DNA of 64,000 nt from Paenibacillus phytohabitans (GTDB lineage Bacteria > Bacillota > Bacilli > Paenibacillales > Paenibacillaceae): positions 62,001 through 126,000 of the forward strand of contig NZ_WHOB01000037.1 of NCBI RefSeq assembly GCF_013141775.1, given 5' to 3'. Position 1 is the first letter of the stretch. Every line of letters starts with the position of its first letter. The notes under the pieces are model-generated. The model was not told the origin of the DNA and searched no databases. It was given only the letters and a program-made list of their open reading frames with translations. Below are positions 1 to 7,349 of the stretch, piece by piece. Both the position numbers and the translations under genes were made by a program.

Positions 1-444
1 TCTCGACAAGTCATCCAGAATCCGTTTGAATTGACGGCGGTCCTGTTCTTCCAGGTAAAAGTAGGGCTCCTCCAGGACAAGTGCGGGCTGATACGCAAAA
101 AAGACACGCAGCAAGGTTACATACACCCTTTTGGACGGGCTGAGATCCTTGATTTTTACCTTCCGTTCTTCTTTTAATGCAAAATACTCCATGAGCGAAG
201 CGGCATGCTCCTTCCTCTCCGACACATGAATTAAAAATGTGATTAGCTCCTCTACCGTTAAACGCATGTACTCGCCCTGCTGCACCCGAAATAAATAAAA
301 CCCGGCGTGCTCCGCTAATTGATTCATTACAAGCTGCTTCCGCTTCAAGTCCGTTATAATGCCAACCGGCTGGCCCGGTGTCATATTGAATTCGATCTCC
401 GGCAGGAATAATTCCCCGCCTTCATACATGGGTTGAAATTGCAT
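1..444 (-). CDS. ABC-ATPase-like protein, partial, degenerate P-loop (possible ABC-LytTR regulator)
   Basis: The reading frame starts at ATG 444 behind a perfect AGGAGG (450-455) and runs off the left window edge after about 148 codons. The visible part has the layout of an ABC ATPase. A beta strand GQPVGIIT leads into TDLKRKQ, where Walker A (GxxGxGKT/S) should be, so the P-loop lysine context is lost. A signature-like LSPSKRVYVTLLRVFF and a Walker-B-like strand ALVLEEPYFYLEE then follow in the right order. I recall Bacillota regulators in which such a degenerate ABC domain precedes a C-terminal LytTR DNA-binding domain. The C-terminus is outside the window, so that identity is inference. 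ATP hydrolysis looks unlikely. It could instead be a decayed transporter ATPase. Confidence 0.6.
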   Translation of the reverse strand, partial: MQFQPMYEGGELFLPEIEFNMTPGQPVGIITDLKRKQLVMNQLAEHAGFYLFRVQQGEYMRLTVEELITFLIHVSERKEHAASLMEYFALKEERKVKIKDLSPSKRVYVTLLRVFFAYQPALVLEEPYFYLEEQDRRQFKRILDDLSR

Positions 445-500
445 ACCGTCCTCCTGGTCATTGCTGCTATAGATATATATGCCAATTATATAAGTACCGC

Positions 501-535
501 AACAAAGAGAACAGCATAAGGGCTGTTCTCTTTGT
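501..535 (-). terminator. Perfect 15-bp hairpin after the collagen-like gene
   Basis: AACAAAGAGAACAGC pairs perfectly with GCTGTTCTCTTTGTT around a 5-nt loop. It lies just past the stop of the minus-strand gene that ends at 547. No clear T-run follows on the minus strand, so it may act as a transcript stabiliser or a weak terminator. Confidence 0.6.
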
Positions 536-546
536 TGTCTGCCTTA

Positions 547-954
547 TTAGAAGCAGGTGAACGAGCTGACCCGGTTCAGATCAATGCCGAAGTACGTCCA
601 GAAGAAACCGGTCCATCTGAACCCTGCAATTGAACTGCGTCCGACGAATATCGGGAAGAACCAGAATTGCTCACCGTTGTTCAGCCAAATGTATGTGTTG
701 CGGAACAGGCATCGTCTGATTCCCCCGGCGTCGATGGCGAAAGTGGTAGCCGGCATTTGCGGTACGAATTGCGGTGGAGGGGCCGATGGCGCTTGAACGC
801 CCCCCGGTCCGCCTCCCGGAGGTCCCGGAGTCCCCGGAAATCCTCCGGGACCTCCACCTGGAAATCCAGGTCCTCCAGGTCCTCCCGGCACGCCAGGTCC
901 TCCCGGAATCCCCGGAAATCCTCCGCCGGTTCCCGGTGTTGGAAAAAACCCCAT
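547..954 (-). CDS. Collagen-like Gly-Pro-rich protein
   Basis: This 135-aa protein starts at ATG 954 behind AAAGGAGCGA. Residues 1-50 are almost entirely Gly/Pro/Phe in GGPGG, GFPG and GPPGG patterns, a collagen-like or low-complexity segment. A Pro-rich hinge follows, then a compact C-terminal domain of about 75 residues rich in Trp, Phe and Tyr (NTYIWLNNGEQFWFFP, GFRWTGFFWTYFGIDL, ending SSFTC). That aromatic domain resembles small conserved Bacillota proteins of unknown function. The Gly-Pro part may form a filament or a spore or surface appendage, but the sequence does not show a location; there is no signal peptide. The gene stands alone between two hairpins. The function is unknown. Confidence 0.7.
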   Translation of the reverse strand: MGFFPTPGTGGGFPGIPGGPGVPGGPGGPGFPGGGPGGFPGTPGPPGGGPGGVQAPSAPPPQFVPQMPATTFAIDAGGIRRCLFRNTYIWLNNGEQFWFFPIFVGRSSIAGFRWTGFFWTYFGIDLNRVSSFTCF

Positions 955-1087
955 ATGTGATCGCTCCTTTCAAGTGAGTAGGCATAATCATCATATGCAT
1001 TCGCGGAGAAGGCGCTTGGGCGGATGCCCATAGTAACATGCGCCTGACGTAAATTCAGACTTCACACAGAATAACTCCACAACTATC

Positions 1088-1120
1088 AAAAAAGAGCCGC
1101 ACCCTCATCGGGTGCAGCTC
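1088..1120 (-). terminator. Rho-independent terminator ending the 7.2-1.1 kb gene run
   Basis: GAGCCGCACCC and GGGTGCAGCTC form an 11-bp stem with one mismatch. Read on the minus strand it is followed by six T residues (A-run at 1088-1093). It lies just past the VOC gene and is the first clear terminator for the long minus-strand run that begins near 7198. Confidence 0.85.
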
Positions 1121-1132
1121 CTTATCCGTCAT

Positions 1133-1555
1133 TCAGTCTTCAAGCTCCGTATATATTTGAAAGGTCACGCCGAATTTGTCCGTTACATCACCAAACCCGG
1201 GGCTGAAGGGTTCTTCTTTAAACGGCATATTGACCTGACCCTCCTGCCGCAAGGCTTCATAGATCCGCTTGGATTCTTCTACATCATTCGTTGTAACGCA
1301 GATAGTAACCCGTTTCCCGGTTTCGACAGGTGAACCGCCTGGAGCATCGGATAACATAAGCTCCGTACCTCCAACCTTTAGCTTGGCGTGTGCTACAAGA
1401 CTCCTCAGATCGTCCGTGAATGTGCCCGGCATGTCCGGCATGTCACCGTAAGTCATCATAGAGAGGACTTGTGCGCCGATGGCTTGTTCATAGAACTGAA
1501 TGGCTTCCTTTACCCGGCCCTCCAAAGTAATGTAAGGGGTAAGTTTTACCGTCAT
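1133..1555 (-). CDS. VOC/glyoxalase-like protein, PhnB/YjdN type
   Basis: This 140-aa protein belongs to the vicinal oxygen chelate superfamily. It shows the PhnB-like pattern LTPYITLEGRVKEAIQFYEQAIGA, then MMTYGDMPDMP and a late SPGFGDVTDKFGVTFQIY. The start was set at ATG 1555, preceded by AAGGAGG, although the frame stays open further upstream to 1708. PhnB-like members often lack the metal ligands of true glyoxalases, so no reaction can be assigned. It follows the ECF sigma gene by 76 bp on the same strand and ends at a strong terminator. PhnB/YciI-type proteins frequently accompany sigma factors of this class, which suggests co-regulation. Confidence 0.85.
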   Translation of the reverse strand: MTVKLTPYITLEGRVKEAIQFYEQAIGAQVLSMMTYGDMPDMPGTFTDDLRSLVAHAKLKVGGTELMLSDAPGGSPVETGKRVTICVTTNDVEESKRIYEALRQEGQVNMPFKEEPFSPGFGDVTDKFGVTFQIYTELED

Positions 1556-1631
1556 AAGATTGTTCCTCCTTGAGTTTGGATTGAACCCGCATTTGTGATT
1601 CATTAGTATAGACGATAAGGCCGCCGCAAAC

Positions 1632-2609
1632 TCATCGGCCGATTGAAAAATTCTGCCTCGCGTCCAAATCTGCCGGTAATCCAAATCGCAGAAATAACTC
1701 AGGATCAATGAAATGATGGATATGAGCGATCTTCCCCTGTTTCAGCTCCGGAATATGAATGCTCCACGGAACCAGCCTTCCATCCGGTCCGGCGGGTACA
1801 TACTGGGCAAAAGCGGGGCAATCCCCGTTAGCCCGGACCGGCAGCAATCTGGAGCCCAAACAATGGCTGCGTGTAATAGTGTAGAATGACGACAGATTAG
1901 AGCTGCCGCGAACCCACATCGTAAATGGCGGCATCGACAAGCTGCCGTTCTCGTGGAATAAGGCCAACAATGCATCAATATCATACTGTTCGAAGGCTTC
2001 CATATAACTTGCAAGCACTTGTTGATCTGCCTGGGCATCTCCCCCTTGTAACTCCTCGGACCGGAGATTGGACCGGGCGATACCCGACCGGGCCCGCTGC
2101 ACAGCACTGTTGACGGCTGCCGTGGTCATTCCCATCGCATGTGCTGCCTCGTTAGCCGACCACCGGAAGACATCAAGCAGGATCAGTACAGCGCGTTGCC
2201 GGGGCGGCAGTATTTGCAGGATCGCAATAAAGGATAACCGGACGGTCTCCCTGCTGACCACGATGTTGGCCGGGTCGGTAGCATTATCGGGGGCCGGCCA
2301 TATCCAGGAATTCCGGGGCAAGCTGTCACTGGGCTCCTTAATAATAGCCGCGGGTTCAGAGAGATCCATCGGAAGTGCCCGCCGCTTGGCATTCCTCAGC
2401 CTGTCCAAGCAAACATTAGTGGCAATCCGGTACACCCAGGACTTACGCGAAGAATCCTGCCGGATCTGGTCCCAGCTCTGCCAGGCGCGGAGCAAGGTAT
2501 CCTGCACAGCATCCTCTGCTTCAAAGATGGACCCCATCATCCGGTAACAATATCCGGTTAGTTCAGAGCGCAGCTCCTCAAGCATGTCTATTCCATGCTT
2601 TTGGCTCAT
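1632..2609 (-). CDS. ECF sigma factor with C-terminal SnoaL-like domain (SigG/SigX5 type)
   Basis: This 325-aa RNA polymerase sigma factor starts at ATG 2609 behind AGGAGG. Region 2 is near residues 12-80 (YCYRMMGSIFEAEDAVQDTLLRAW, then KSWVYRIATNVCLDRLR). Region 4 is near 125-180 (LPPRQRAVLILLDVFRWSANEAA, AVNSAVQRAR). The last ~120 residues form a SnoaL/NTF2-like domain (LASYMEAFEQYDIDALLALFHENG). This architecture is that of long ECF factors such as mycobacterial SigG, whose C-terminal extension modulates activity in place of a classical anti-sigma factor. No anti-sigma gene is adjacent. It sits 50 bp after the DUF4303 gene and 76 bp before the PhnB-like gene. Promoter targets are unknown. 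Confidence 0.9.
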   Translation of the reverse strand: MSQKHGIDMLEELRSELTGYCYRMMGSIFEAEDAVQDTLLRAWQSWDQIRQDSSRKSWVYRIATNVCLDRLRNAKRRALPMDLSEPAAIIKEPSDSLPRNSWIWPAPDNATDPANIVVSRETVRLSFIAILQILPPRQRAVLILLDVFRWSANEAAHAMGMTTAAVNSAVQRARSGIARSNLRSEELQGGDAQADQQVLASYMEAFEQYDIDALLALFHENGSLSMPPFTMWVRGSSNLSSFYTITRSHCLGSRLLPVRANGDCPAFAQYVPAGPDGRLVPWSIHIPELKQGKIAHIHHFIDPELFLRFGLPADLDARQNFSIGR

Positions 2610-2659
2610 ATTACGTTTCCTCCTTTGGGGTCGGCTAGAGTTGCCGGAAGCGGATGCTG

Positions 2660-3070
2660 CTACTCGGCGGCTTCCGCCAGCCAGGCTTGCATAGCCGGAG
2701 AATCCGCATGGTTCAAGCGCAGGGCGATTTCAGTATTGATCTTATCCGGCGGCATGACCTCCATAAACAATTGTTTGACGCCGCCAAAATTCTCATCCCC
2801 GTAGCAACAATAGGGTGAATCGGCGTAGGACCATTTGATGAGCTCCGCAATCGTTGCTTCCGGCGCGCCGCTTTCTTCTCCTTGTCTGGCTGCTTCCCGC
2901 TCCAAAGCCTCCCATGACCAGGCGGAGAGGCTTGGCGCATGTCCCTCGCCGGTAGTATATAGCGTACAGTAATAGTAACGTTCACCATTTTCAAAAAGAG
3001 TCCGAAAAGACGTTCTGGCAGCATCGGCAATCGCTAACGTCAGCGACTCCATTGCTTGCATCGGCTTCAT
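2660..3070 (-). CDS. DUF4303-family protein, apparently internally shortened
   Basis: This 136-aa protein carries the DUF4303 hallmarks: RYYYCTLYTTGEG, SLSAWSWEALE, IKWSYADSPYCCYG and a C-terminal MEVMPPDKINTEIALRLN. DUF4303 proteins as I remember them are about 165-180 aa, with an acidic helical segment (around LDEEGLFG...ER) between the YG motif and the MPPD motif. That segment is missing here, which suggests an in-frame internal deletion. The family is associated with SUKH-type genes in immunity-like clusters, and that is the context here: the upstream neighbour, 42 bp away, is a SUKH gene. The start ATG 3070 follows AAGGAG at somewhat long spacing. A cytosolic immunity role is inference. 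Confidence 0.7.
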   Translation of the reverse strand: MKPMQAMESLTLAIADAARTSFRTLFENGERYYYCTLYTTGEGHAPSLSAWSWEALEREAARQGEESGAPEATIAELIKWSYADSPYCCYGDENFGGVKQLFMEVMPPDKINTEIALRLNHADSPAMQAWLAEAAE

Positions 3071-3112
3071 GGCATGACTCTCCTTTCCGTTAGCCGGGCA
3101 GCACCCAGATGA

Positions 3113-3859
3113 TCAGTTATTGTCTGAAACCGCTTCGCACCCATTCGACAAGAGCCACTGCTCCATAACAGCAAACGCCTGCTCTGCATCCTGTTCATAG
3201 AAGACAGCCACCTCTTGCTGGTAGGCATAATTCAATCGTACATAGCCGCCCAGCTGCCGGTAGAACAGGAAGCAGGCATAGGCATTCTCAATGGACAAAT
3301 CCGGCGGAAATTCCTTTTGGCATAATTCGGCCAGTCCGGGCAGCGTAAGCAGTCCCTGCCCTTGGGGCAAACGCAGAAAGTGATGGCTCCGGGTACCCGT
3401 CCACGGTTCATAATAGACGGGCTCCTCCTGGCTTCTCCCATACACCTGGCGATATATTTCGTCCAGCACCAAGGCGTACATCGCTTCATCTTCCGGCTCC
3501 CGTGCCTGCAGGGAAATCGCCTCTACGCGCTCCGCATGCCGGGGCAGCCAGAGCAGACCGGCCATCCGGGGATGCACGGCCAGAAAATCACCATCCACCG
3601 TTGTGCCTATAACAATACACTCGCCGATCTGCTCTTCAGTAATAGGACTGTCATCGTCATGCTCCCATAACCCGTACTCCGCAAAAGGCTTAAGGACCTC
3701 CGCATCCGGAAACTGGACATTCATCCACCCTCTATAAGTCCCTTCACCGAATCGCTGCAAGAACCGAAGGTATGCTGGTGGATACACAGTAGCAGCTTCC
3801 TTCGCAAGCACCTGGTTCTGGCCCTCAGAGAGCGGTTTAGGCCGGGATACGATGTACAT
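3113..3859 (-). CDS. SMI1/KNR4 (SUKH) family protein
   Basis: This 248-aa protein has the N-terminal SUKH fold: PPAYLRFLQRFGEGTYRGWMNV (residues ~28-50), then ECIVIGTTVDGDFLAVHP (~80-98), the strand pair that most SUKH proteins show. The C-terminal ~110 residues are less familiar (YYEPWTGTRSHHFLRLPQGQ; an aromatic helix ending near EQWLLSNG). SUKH proteins are immunity factors that bind and neutralise nuclease and other polymorphic toxins, or act as regulatory scaffolds. ATG 3859 is preceded by AAGGGGGAAG. It starts 14 bp after the stop of the LRR-like gene, which suggests a shared transcript. No toxin partner is visible. Confidence 0.85.
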   Translation of the reverse strand: MYIVSRPKPLSEGQNQVLAKEAATVYPPAYLRFLQRFGEGTYRGWMNVQFPDAEVLKPFAEYGLWEHDDDSPITEEQIGECIVIGTTVDGDFLAVHPRMAGLLWLPRHAERVEAISLQAREPEDEAMYALVLDEIYRQVYGRSQEEPVYYEPWTGTRSHHFLRLPQGQGLLTLPGLAELCQKEFPPDLSIENAYACFLFYRQLGGYVRLNYAYQQEVAVFYEQDAEQAFAVMEQWLLSNGCEAVSDNN

Positions 3860-3873
3860 AAATACTTCCCCCT

Positions 3874-4884
3874 TTATTGATAACCCAGTGCCGCTAAGGA
3901 TTGCTGTATTTCCCGGTCTGCTTTACTTTTGAACGTTGCAAACTCTACAGAGGATAATGAACCCGGAAGCTTCTGATGGATAAAGGAATCATAATCGATC
4001 GCTGTTCCGAGAATGCGAAGGGTGTGCAGCGAAGGCAGCTGGTCCATTCCCGTCAGACGGGTTAAGCCTTTACAATTCCTGATCGACAGCTCCTCCAGTT
4101 CATTCATTTGCCGGTCAAAGCTGATTGTATGCAGCTGGATTTGATCCTCAATCACAAGTCTCTCCAGTCCTTGAAAGGCCGTAATATTAGTCAGATCATG
4201 AAAACCCCGGACCCGGGTGATCTCCAGGTTCCCGATGGTATTCTCTTCAATTTCCTGAATATTCTCCCGGCCTCCAAGCAGAATGCGCAGATGCTCCAGC
4301 TTCCTCAGCCGGTTAACGAAATGCAAGGGCTGCTTGCTGACTGAATGCAGCGCGAGATAATTCAAGTCCTCCAGATCACCTATAGCCTCAAGGTTTTTAA
4401 CCTTGCCCCCTACATGAAGCTCCTCCAAATCAGAGTACTCTTTGAAATGTTGGAGGTTGAGCATCTTTTTATCCGACATAATCGTTAATTTATTCAGAGT
4501 GCGCAACGTATCAAGCCCCAGAATTTCCGGGTTCTCCAGCTCGTATATGCCTATACTTAGACTGCGCAGGTGCTCCAAGTGGTCCAAGGCATCGGTGTGA
4601 TGGGCCTGAGTGAGGCTATCGAGGTGCAGCATTTTGACATTAGGGACCCGCAAGAGCGTATGACAATCAAAAGACAGCGAATAGTGGGCATAGAAGCGAA
4701 CTCCGAAATTCTCATCCCAGCGCGCACAAAGCTCATCCACTTCTTCCAATATAGTGCCATAGAACTCGGGGTGTGAGAACTGTACAATGACCTGATTGCC
4801 ACTGCGCAAATCCTGCTCCATCTGTATCCGGTCCAGCGTAGCCGGATTATTGATCAGAATCCGTTTTTTCCATATTTTCCGCAC
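3874..4884 (-). CDS. Leucine-rich-repeat-like protein
   Basis: This 336-aa cytosolic-looking protein has no signal peptide or membrane segment. From about residue 75 onward it shows irregular leucine-rich repeats of 22-25 residues: LEHLRSLSIGIYELENPEIL, LRTLNKLTIM, YSDLEELHVGG, LEDLNYLALHS, LEHLRILLGG, LERLVIEDQIQL, LEELSIRNCKGL, LHTLRILGTAI. The first ~70 residues are a separate small domain (VIVQFSHPEFYGTILEEVDELCARW). The best start is GTG 4884, spaced correctly from AGGAGG at 4891-4896. LRR proteins bind other proteins; within this cluster of SUKH and DUF4303 genes a toxin-binding or immunity role is plausible but unproven. Confidence 0.7.
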   Translation of the reverse strand: MRKIWKKRILINNPATLDRIQMEQDLRSGNQVIVQFSHPEFYGTILEEVDELCARWDENFGVRFYAHYSLSFDCHTLLRVPNVKMLHLDSLTQAHHTDALDHLEHLRSLSIGIYELENPEILGLDTLRTLNKLTIMSDKKMLNLQHFKEYSDLEELHVGGKVKNLEAIGDLEDLNYLALHSVSKQPLHFVNRLRKLEHLRILLGGRENIQEIEENTIGNLEITRVRGFHDLTNITAFQGLERLVIEDQIQLHTISFDRQMNELEELSIRNCKGLTRLTGMDQLPSLHTLRILGTAIDYDSFIHQKLPGSLSSVEFATFKSKADREIQQSLAALGYQ

Positions 4885-4952
4885 ACGTGATCCTCCTATT
4901 TATATAATCCGCTATGCTTTCATTTGTCCATTTCTGATTCACCGGCACTCCT

Positions 4953-5525
4953 TCAAAATTCATATTTCTTGAAGCGTTCTCCGAGCGTTTCTTCGTACGG
5001 GACCCACTCCCAATCGCACCACAAAGACATGCCTCCAAGCTCTGACAGCTTATCTACGGCTTGTTCCGGGCTGGTAATCCCAATAAAGCCGTCAAAATCC
5101 TCATGGCGGATATCCAGCGCCTGCTGCAAGTAATCATCATTAATCCGCTCTTCCCGGAGTTGTTCATATTCATCCCTCGTCCACTGCTCACAAAAGATTC
5201 TTTCAGCCTGAATGTCTCCATTCTCGAACAACGACAGCTCGAATATCTCCTCATTTATATATCCGGCAGTCATCACTGGCTCTCGGGTAAGCCGGGACAG
5301 CGTTCTGCCGATCTCCTTGACCGTACCCCATACAAAATAGTCATGGAGCACGCTGATCCAGTTCTCATTGCTTTTGCTTACATACATTTCAACTTTGCTC
5401 TCTGGAGCCTCGTCCTTTGACTTGCCTAACACTGAAGCATGCCCTTCGCTTAGCTCCCTTAAAGCCTCGACAGTCTTCTCAAGATTGTTCGACTTGATAT
5501 GCAAATTTGCAAATGATCTCCCCAC
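4953..5525 (-). CDS. Conserved-looking hypothetical, immunity-like cluster
   Basis: This 190-aa acidic cytosolic protein belongs to no family I can name with confidence. It begins GRSFANLHIKSNNLEKTVEAL, contains WISVLHDYFVWGTVKEIGRTLSRL and VMTAGYINEEIFELSLFENGDI, and ends with GMSLWCDWEWVPYEETLGERF. The alternation of strands and helices at this size resembles small immunity proteins. GTG 5525 is the likely start, with GGAGG about 10 nt upstream. It sits between two LRR-like genes (31 bp and 68 bp gaps) on the same strand. The assignment to an immunity role comes only from context. Confidence 0.6.
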   Translation of the reverse strand: MGRSFANLHIKSNNLEKTVEALRELSEGHASVLGKSKDEAPESKVEMYVSKSNENWISVLHDYFVWGTVKEIGRTLSRLTREPVMTAGYINEEIFELSLFENGDIQAERIFCEQWTRDEYEQLREERINDDYLQQALDIRHEDFDGFIGITSPEQAVDKLSELGGMSLWCDWEWVPYEETLGERFKKYEF

Positions 5526-5556
5526 GGGGTGAACCCCTCCTTCATGTCCTCATTCT

Positions 5557-6765
5557 TCAGTAATCGCGCGCTGCATCGAACCAGCGCTGGGCCATCTCCT
5601 CTGTTACAGGCTGGCCAATTAGATGTTCAGACTGGCTGAGTTGCCATACCGCTTCGCTAAGGTCTTCGCGTTCTGTGGTTTCGATGCCCTTGAGGGTATT
5701 GAAGCGTACGGTAAAAGCAGTAATGGCAGCCTCTGCATCGTGGAAGCTGCGGGCCTTCGCCAACGCTGCCTGGGCAGCGCTGTACGCTTCGTTAGCCAGC
5801 TTGGCCAGACGTTTAGGCCAGGACGAGAACGGGCGGCCATACTCGGCCGTCCACCACTCCGGCTTTCGCAATTGGCTCACCGAAGCATGCTCGGTCCACG
5901 GGCGGGTGTTAGCGCGTGCTTTCATTTGCTGCCTGAGGCGCTTGCCCGCAAGCTCTTCCACATTGTAGGCAATAAATCTGTCAAGCTGCGGCCAGGCATC
6001 CAGAGGCGGCAAATCTCCCAAATCCGGCATGAAACGCAGCTCCAGATTTCTTAACCGGACATGACGGGCCAACAGGTCCAGGCCGCAGAAGTCCCCCCAC
6101 AAGCTCAGTGAGGCAAGGTTCGGGAACCGGTCCAGACACTCCAGCGAGATGGGCTGCCCCAGCGGCGCATTCTGTAGCGTCAGGCTTGTCACTTGGTGCA
6201 ATTCACCCAGGCCGGGCAGCAGGAACGGAGCATCATTCTTGCGCCTGCTAGTGCGTGGCGCCAGTGTCAGAGAAGATGGCACACCGCCCGTAGCCGACAA
6301 GTGTGATAGATTACCGGACACACTCAGGCGGAAATCCCGCTCCGGAAGCCGCAGGCTCAGGTGACCCCCGGACGGGGCCAGCTCGATATGCAAGCCATGA
6401 ATAATAGACTGGCTGGCATCTGCTGCCATGTCTGCAGACAGGATTGGCGCCCACGTCAGCTCTTCAACCGGACGTTTCCGCGCCCAGTCAAAGAAGCCCG
6501 TATTATCTCCTGTATAGTGTAGAAATCGCGGCCAGGGCGAGCCGGCCGGCGTGGCGAAGGCATCGAATACGGTCCAATCAATCTGCGCGTCAGGCTCAAC
6601 ATGAAGCTCGGCCTTCTTCCCCAATTCCGCAGGTCCGATGGAAAGACTGCCCACACCGGGCTGAATGGCGAGAGTGTGACTTCGCGGGCCTGTCAGGTCG
6701 ATGGGATAACGGCCAGCTTCTCTAACCGAACCGGCAGGAGGACGAGCTTGGTTATCACCATTCAT
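5557..6765 (-). CDS. LRR-like protein with helical C-terminal region
   Basis: This 402-aa protein lacks a signal sequence. Residues ~35-180 hold beta-rich segments (HTLAIQPGVGSLSIGPAEL, HLSLRLPERDFRLSVSGNLSHLSA). Residues ~180-260 are clear leucine-rich repeats (LHQVTSLTLQNAPL, FPNLASLSLWGDF, VRLRNLELRFMPDLGDL, WPQLDRFIAYNVEEL). The C-terminal ~120 residues are helical with a WWTAEYGRPFSSWP motif and Ala-rich helices. The start ATG 6765 overlaps the last 11 nt of the upstream SUKH gene and has GAGGAT seven bases before it, so the two are very likely translationally coupled. This favours a functional partnership between a SUKH protein and this repeat protein. The biochemical role is unknown. 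Confidence 0.65.
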   Translation of the reverse strand: MNGDNQARPPAGSVREAGRYPIDLTGPRSHTLAIQPGVGSLSIGPAELGKKAELHVEPDAQIDWTVFDAFATPAGSPWPRFLHYTGDNTGFFDWARKRPVEELTWAPILSADMAADASQSIIHGLHIELAPSGGHLSLRLPERDFRLSVSGNLSHLSATGGVPSSLTLAPRTSRRKNDAPFLLPGLGELHQVTSLTLQNAPLGQPISLECLDRFPNLASLSLWGDFCGLDLLARHVRLRNLELRFMPDLGDLPPLDAWPQLDRFIAYNVEELAGKRLRQQMKARANTRPWTEHASVSQLRKPEWWTAEYGRPFSSWPKRLAKLANEAYSAAQAALAKARSFHDAEAAITAFTVRFNTLKGIETTEREDLSEAVWQLSQSEHLIGQPVTEEMAQRWFDAARDY

Positions 6766-7198
6766 AGAAATTATCCTCGATCAATTCCTCGAAAGAGTCT
6801 GCTAATAGCTTGCTCTCCCCGCTATCGTGATAACAGATGGTAACCTTTCCTGCCGGATCAATGAGTATCGGATCGCCGGAGCCATCCATGGAAATAACAT
6901 AACAGGTTGCTAGAAGCTCTGCAAAAGGATGGTTCTTAAATTGCTCCCGGAACCCCAGCGTCAAATCAACAACTGTTTCGTTCCCGAGGCTAGAGCCATT
7001 CGAAAATGCATGTATTGCAAGACCTGCATATGCTCCCCCAAACATTTTGATAAAGTCTATGTAGTCCTCATGAAAGCTTACATTCAGCTGCTGCTGTGCT
7101 TTAACGATTTCCTCTGGGCTCGCCGGAATACCTAGTAATGATCTGTTATCCTCCCGGTGGAGAAAAACTTCCAATCGCTTCATTAACGCATCCTTCAT
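6755..7198 (-). CDS. SMI1/KNR4 (SUKH) family protein
   Basis: This 147-aa single-domain SUKH protein shows the diagnostic N-terminal helix pair (LGIPASPEEIVKAQQQLNVSFHEDYIDFIKMFGG) and the later strand pattern ATCYVISMDGSGDPILIDPAGKVTICYHDSGE, ending with an acidic FEELIEDNFYEW. That is the typical size and layout of SUKH immunity proteins. The ATG at 7198 has AAGGAG eight bases upstream; the frame extends further but without a ribosome site. It is the first gene of the minus-strand run and overlaps the following LRR-like gene. The toxin it might neutralise is not in this window. Confidence 0.85.
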   Translation of the reverse strand: MKDALMKRLEVFLHREDNRSLLGIPASPEEIVKAQQQLNVSFHEDYIDFIKMFGGAYAGLAIHAFSNGSSLGNETVVDLTLGFREQFKNHPFAELLATCYVISMDGSGDPILIDPAGKVTICYHDSGESKLLADSFEELIEDNFYEW

Positions 7199-7288
7199 AG
7201 ATAATCTCCTTCCAGCCACAGGTAATCCTGCGCCTCTGGCTACAGTCATACTAATTATATAAACTGTATGGAGCTCTTTTTACCTTTT

Positions 7289-7317
7289 TTGGCAAAGTCA
7301 GCATTATTACGTATAAT
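7289..7317 (+). promoter_or_regulatory. Sigma-A promoter of the pentapeptide-repeat gene
   Basis: TTGGCA and TATAAT are separated by exactly 17 bp. The -10 element ends 32 bp before the ATG at 7350. No competing minus-strand consensus of similar quality was found for the divergent immunity-like run. Confidence 0.75.
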
Positions 7318-7349
7318 CGCCATAAGAACTATGCATCAGAGGAGGATCT

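Noticed and set aside
800..950. G/C-rich tandem repeats
   Set aside because: They encode the Gly-Pro segment of the collagen-like protein, not a non-coding array.
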